Assembly (NCBI RefSeq): GCF_009730915.1
Contig: NC_052486.1
Location: forward strand, 23,217,589 to 23,281,588
DNA: 64,000 bases
Source: Dioscorea cayenensis subsp. rotundata
Taxonomy: Eukaryota; Streptophyta; Magnoliopsida; Dioscoreales; Dioscoreaceae
Direction of reading: 5' to 3'
Shown: positions 61,488-64,000 of the stretch, one piece after another
How positions within the stretch are numbered: position 1 is the first letter of the stretch
How the letters are laid out: each line of letters starts with the position of its first letter
Notes under the pieces: model-generated
Seen by the model: only the letters and a program-made list of their open reading frames with translations
Database searches by the model: none
What the model was told of the DNA's origin: nothing
Position numbers and translations under genes: made by a program

Positions 61488-62893
61488 CTTTTTTGTGTGA
61501 GTGAGCTTAGTGAAGGTTAGTAGTTACTAGTTAGAGAGAAAGAAGGGGTTTGAGAAGGAATGGAGTGGCTTTTGTTGTTGTGCCATTAGTGATGCTTAAT
61601 CAATAGGTTGACTTGGTAGGTTGAGGCTTTGTTGCCACACTTTTGTCCAAGGGAATTGTAAACATGGTATCAAAGCTTAGAAAGTGATACATTCAATATA
61701 TTTTTGAAAATAATTTATTAACACTAATTATATTATGTATTTCTTGTTTGTATATCTATTTAAAAGTGATATTTATTTATAAATCATTTTTTATTTATTC
61801 ATTTATTGTATGATTAAAATTTAGACAAAAATTTTAATGAAATCTTTTCTTTTTATGTTGATTTATTAATATTAATTATAGTAGGATTTTTTGTTTGCAT
61901 ATCTCTACAAAAATGATATTTGATTATCTACTAATCATTTGTATATTTTTATATACTGTATGATAAAAAATTAATTAAATATTTTGTAAAAAAATAAACT
62001 ATTATTTACACTTATCTCTTCAATATTCTAGAGAAAGAGAAGAAAAATATATGGAATTTATAAATATTTTTTCAATTATTAAAGTATATCAGATGATATA
62101 ATTTTTATGAAAGTATATTAGGAATTGCACTTTTATAGTTTATATATATTACTTAAAGATAATAATAAGACAAACATTGTTGTAATCACCTGATACTATA
62201 AGTTGTTAGCATGACTAAATACTAGTTTAGTTTTTTTTTTAATTAAAAAATCATGTTGATTGGGTTTAAATTCAATGCATTAAAGAAGAGATGGTGATGG
62301 ATACTAATATTTTATCAAAGAACTTGAATGAAATCTTCATTTGTGTTAATTTGTTACTTTTTTTTTTCTTTTTAATTAAAGACAAGGTGTTATATCATTT
62401 TAAGGATGAGCAATTTTGGTGTCAAAGTATGGAACATGGGCATTAATTGGGAGGAAAAAGATGGTTGAGATATAGATGGGAAAATTAAATGCAAACAATG
62501 TCAGGCAGGAGTATGAGTGAGAAAGGTCTGAAAATTTAGAGAAAGAATTATTGCTGCAACAGATGTCAGACATACACACACTCAACATGAGGGAAACATT
62601 ACTGTTTCAAATGTTGCTCTCTAAATATATATTCAGATAAACTTTTTTTTCCAAAAAAAAGAGATTTTTAAAATAGTAACTATATTATGAAAAAGATTGA
62701 AAATGTACAGAAGATGAGTCATAGTTCGATTAAGTGACTCATCAAAATCTAATTAACAAGAAAAAAGCGAAATAGGCTTCATAAAATAATTGCTAATTGG
62801 GTCATCTGTTCATGGTCATTTTATCAGTTTTTGGGATATCAGATTTCATTGAATTTTTTCTAGGGCTCCCTCCAACTGTCGAACCGCATAGGA
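61488..62893. other. Upstream region of ABCB2
   Basis: AT-rich promoter-side sequence without recognisable gene or element ends. The first 100 bases upstream of the ATG are GA-rich on the plus strand and probably leader. Confidence 0.5.
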
Positions 62894-63423
62894 AGTTAAT
62901 ACTTTGTTTTTTGAATAAAGTGGATAAATCACATATTTATTAAAAAAAGATAGAAAGTAACAGTGAACAACAAGTACAAAAGAAAATTAAAAGTACTGGG
63001 GACATAAGATAAAATAAAAAGATCGCTTTTTCTCACCAGGGAATGAGGAAAACAAATCGAGCGAAGAAAAAGAAAAAAAGCAGAAAAAGACGAGGAGAAA
63101 GCGATATAGCCGTCTCGCTGAAAGTCAACCATCGGGAGACACGAGGCTGCCCGTAAGAACAACGAGAGCGGATTACTCCTGACTAGAGGTATGCACGGAA
63201 TCCCCAGCGGGATCGGTTGATCTAGAGCTTAGGAAATTAAGGGATCTTTTAATCCTCTGAACAACATCTGAGGGTTCCTGCTGGTGGGCCTCCGCGTCTG
63301 CAGAAATCCAAGAAAGAAGCAAATTAGCTGTTTTGTAGAGAGCAGAAAAAAATGGGAGACTGAATTTGATTAAAAAAAACGGTTGTTGCAAAAAATGAGA
63401 GAAATCCAGTTAATACTTTGTTT
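62894..63423 (-). mobile_element. 5'-truncated LINE (L1 type) with 16-bp target duplication
   Basis: Element 62910-63407 is flanked by a perfect 16-bp direct repeat AGTTAATACTTTGTTT at 62894-62909 and 63408-63423. On the minus strand it ends in GTGATTTATCCACTTTATTC and a short A run, as expected of target-primed reverse transcription. The minus-strand frame at its 5' part reads EPSDVVQRIKRSLNFLSSRS, which looks like the C-terminal end of a plant L1 ORF2 protein. A 3' UTR of about 300 bp follows. Only the last ~0.5 kb of the element is present, so it is dead on arrival. The intact target duplication indicates a young insertion. Confidence 0.75.
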
Positions 63424-64000
63424 GATAACAATCACGAGATTTCTTTGTTTCATCCTCTTCTAGTCTTTGGTTTCAAATGACTAAAATAGAAAAATATGAT
63501 TAATCTTGATAAGAATCAAAATGAGTAGCAAGAGATACGGTTTTTTTTTTCCAACCAAATAAAATTTTAATTGACTTGGTGTTCAATAGACATAGAAGTA
63601 TATAATGATAATTTACAGAAAATATAAGCAACTATTATTTTTTTAAAACAACAGGGATATATTAGTACTTACACACTGTTTGCATTACCCAGTGAAGTGT
63701 AGTGTTGAAATTCTAGACAGAATTTAATGCCACATTGCCAGGAAGATGAGTGTAAAAGTTAGAGATAATGATTTAAGTACTGATTGCAGTTGGCAAAAAT
63801 AAATTTCCTGTGTTTGGTTATGGTTGAAAGTTAGAGCTTCATTAATCACATCAAGACTAAATGTAGTACTGCATTGCATGTTATCTTGATTAATTTCAAT
63901 TCAATGCTTAAACTACCAATATGTCTACCTACTAAACACACACACAAAAGATATATATGCAAAAGAAGAAACAACATCTTTTTCATGAAATCATTGAGAT
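63424..64000. other. Right-hand flank, no gene seen
   Basis: AT-rich sequence without coding potential, RNA gene or repeat ends that I can recognise. Confidence 0.5.

Noticed and set aside
1-64000. CRISPR arrays, bacterial operons, organellar insertions
   Set aside because: No regularly spaced repeats of that type, no polycistronic layout and no stretch resembling plastid or mitochondrial genes was seen.

Overview
The window is nuclear DNA from a flowering plant. It is AT-rich, with many long introns, GT-AG splicing, plant-only gene families (PYR/PYL ABA receptor, ATL RING-H2, group Ia bHLH, R2R3-MYB, ABCB exporter) and plant-type transposable element remnants. Low-GC codon use argues against a grass; beyond angiosperm the species cannot be fixed from the sequence.

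Layout. 1-9.3 kb (+): 3' main part of an AIPP2/PAIPP2-type PHD-finger protein whose first exon lies left of the window. 11.6-14.4 kb (+): a BOU-type mitochondrial carrier with a leader intron holding a 246-bp tandem duplication; a hAT-type MITE with a perfect 8-bp target duplication sits upstream. 16.2-16.9 kb (-): an intronless PYR/PYL ABA receptor. 19.1-22.1 kb (+): a small RIN13-like protein. 23.1-27.5 kb (+): PIGW/GWT1, the inositol acyltransferase of GPI-anchor synthesis. 29.8-31.5 kb (+): a group Ia bHLH. 33.8-34.9 kb (-): an intronless ATL-type RING-H2 ligase. 37.2-39.4 kb: a MULE-like element with a ~567-bp unit repeated in tandem. 40.0-41.1 kb (+): tetraspanin-2-like. 42,087-43,086: exactly 1000 N. 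43.7-51.7 kb (-): UTP13/TORMOZ with 14 exons. 53.8-54.8 kb (-): R2R3-MYB. 56.4-61.5 kb (-): ABCB2-type transporter. 62.9-63.4 kb: a 5'-truncated LINE with a 16-bp target duplication.

The genes do not form one pathway; this is ordinary plant gene order. Two touch ABA or suberin biology (PYL receptor, MYB), one ribosome assembly (UTP13, with telo-boxes in its leader), one the ER GPI pathway.

The most striking property is shared. Six of the eleven genes (seven places) carry one extra base that breaks an otherwise intact, well-conserved reading frame, always in the +1 direction, while splice sites and the rest of each frame are perfect. This looks much more like insertion-biased errors in the assembly than six neighbouring pseudogenes, so the protein lengths given here are those implied by the conserved frames. 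No previously undescribed functional system is evident. The best candidates for novelty are the MULE-like tandem array and three CACGTG boxes spaced exactly 20 bp apart beside the assembly gap.
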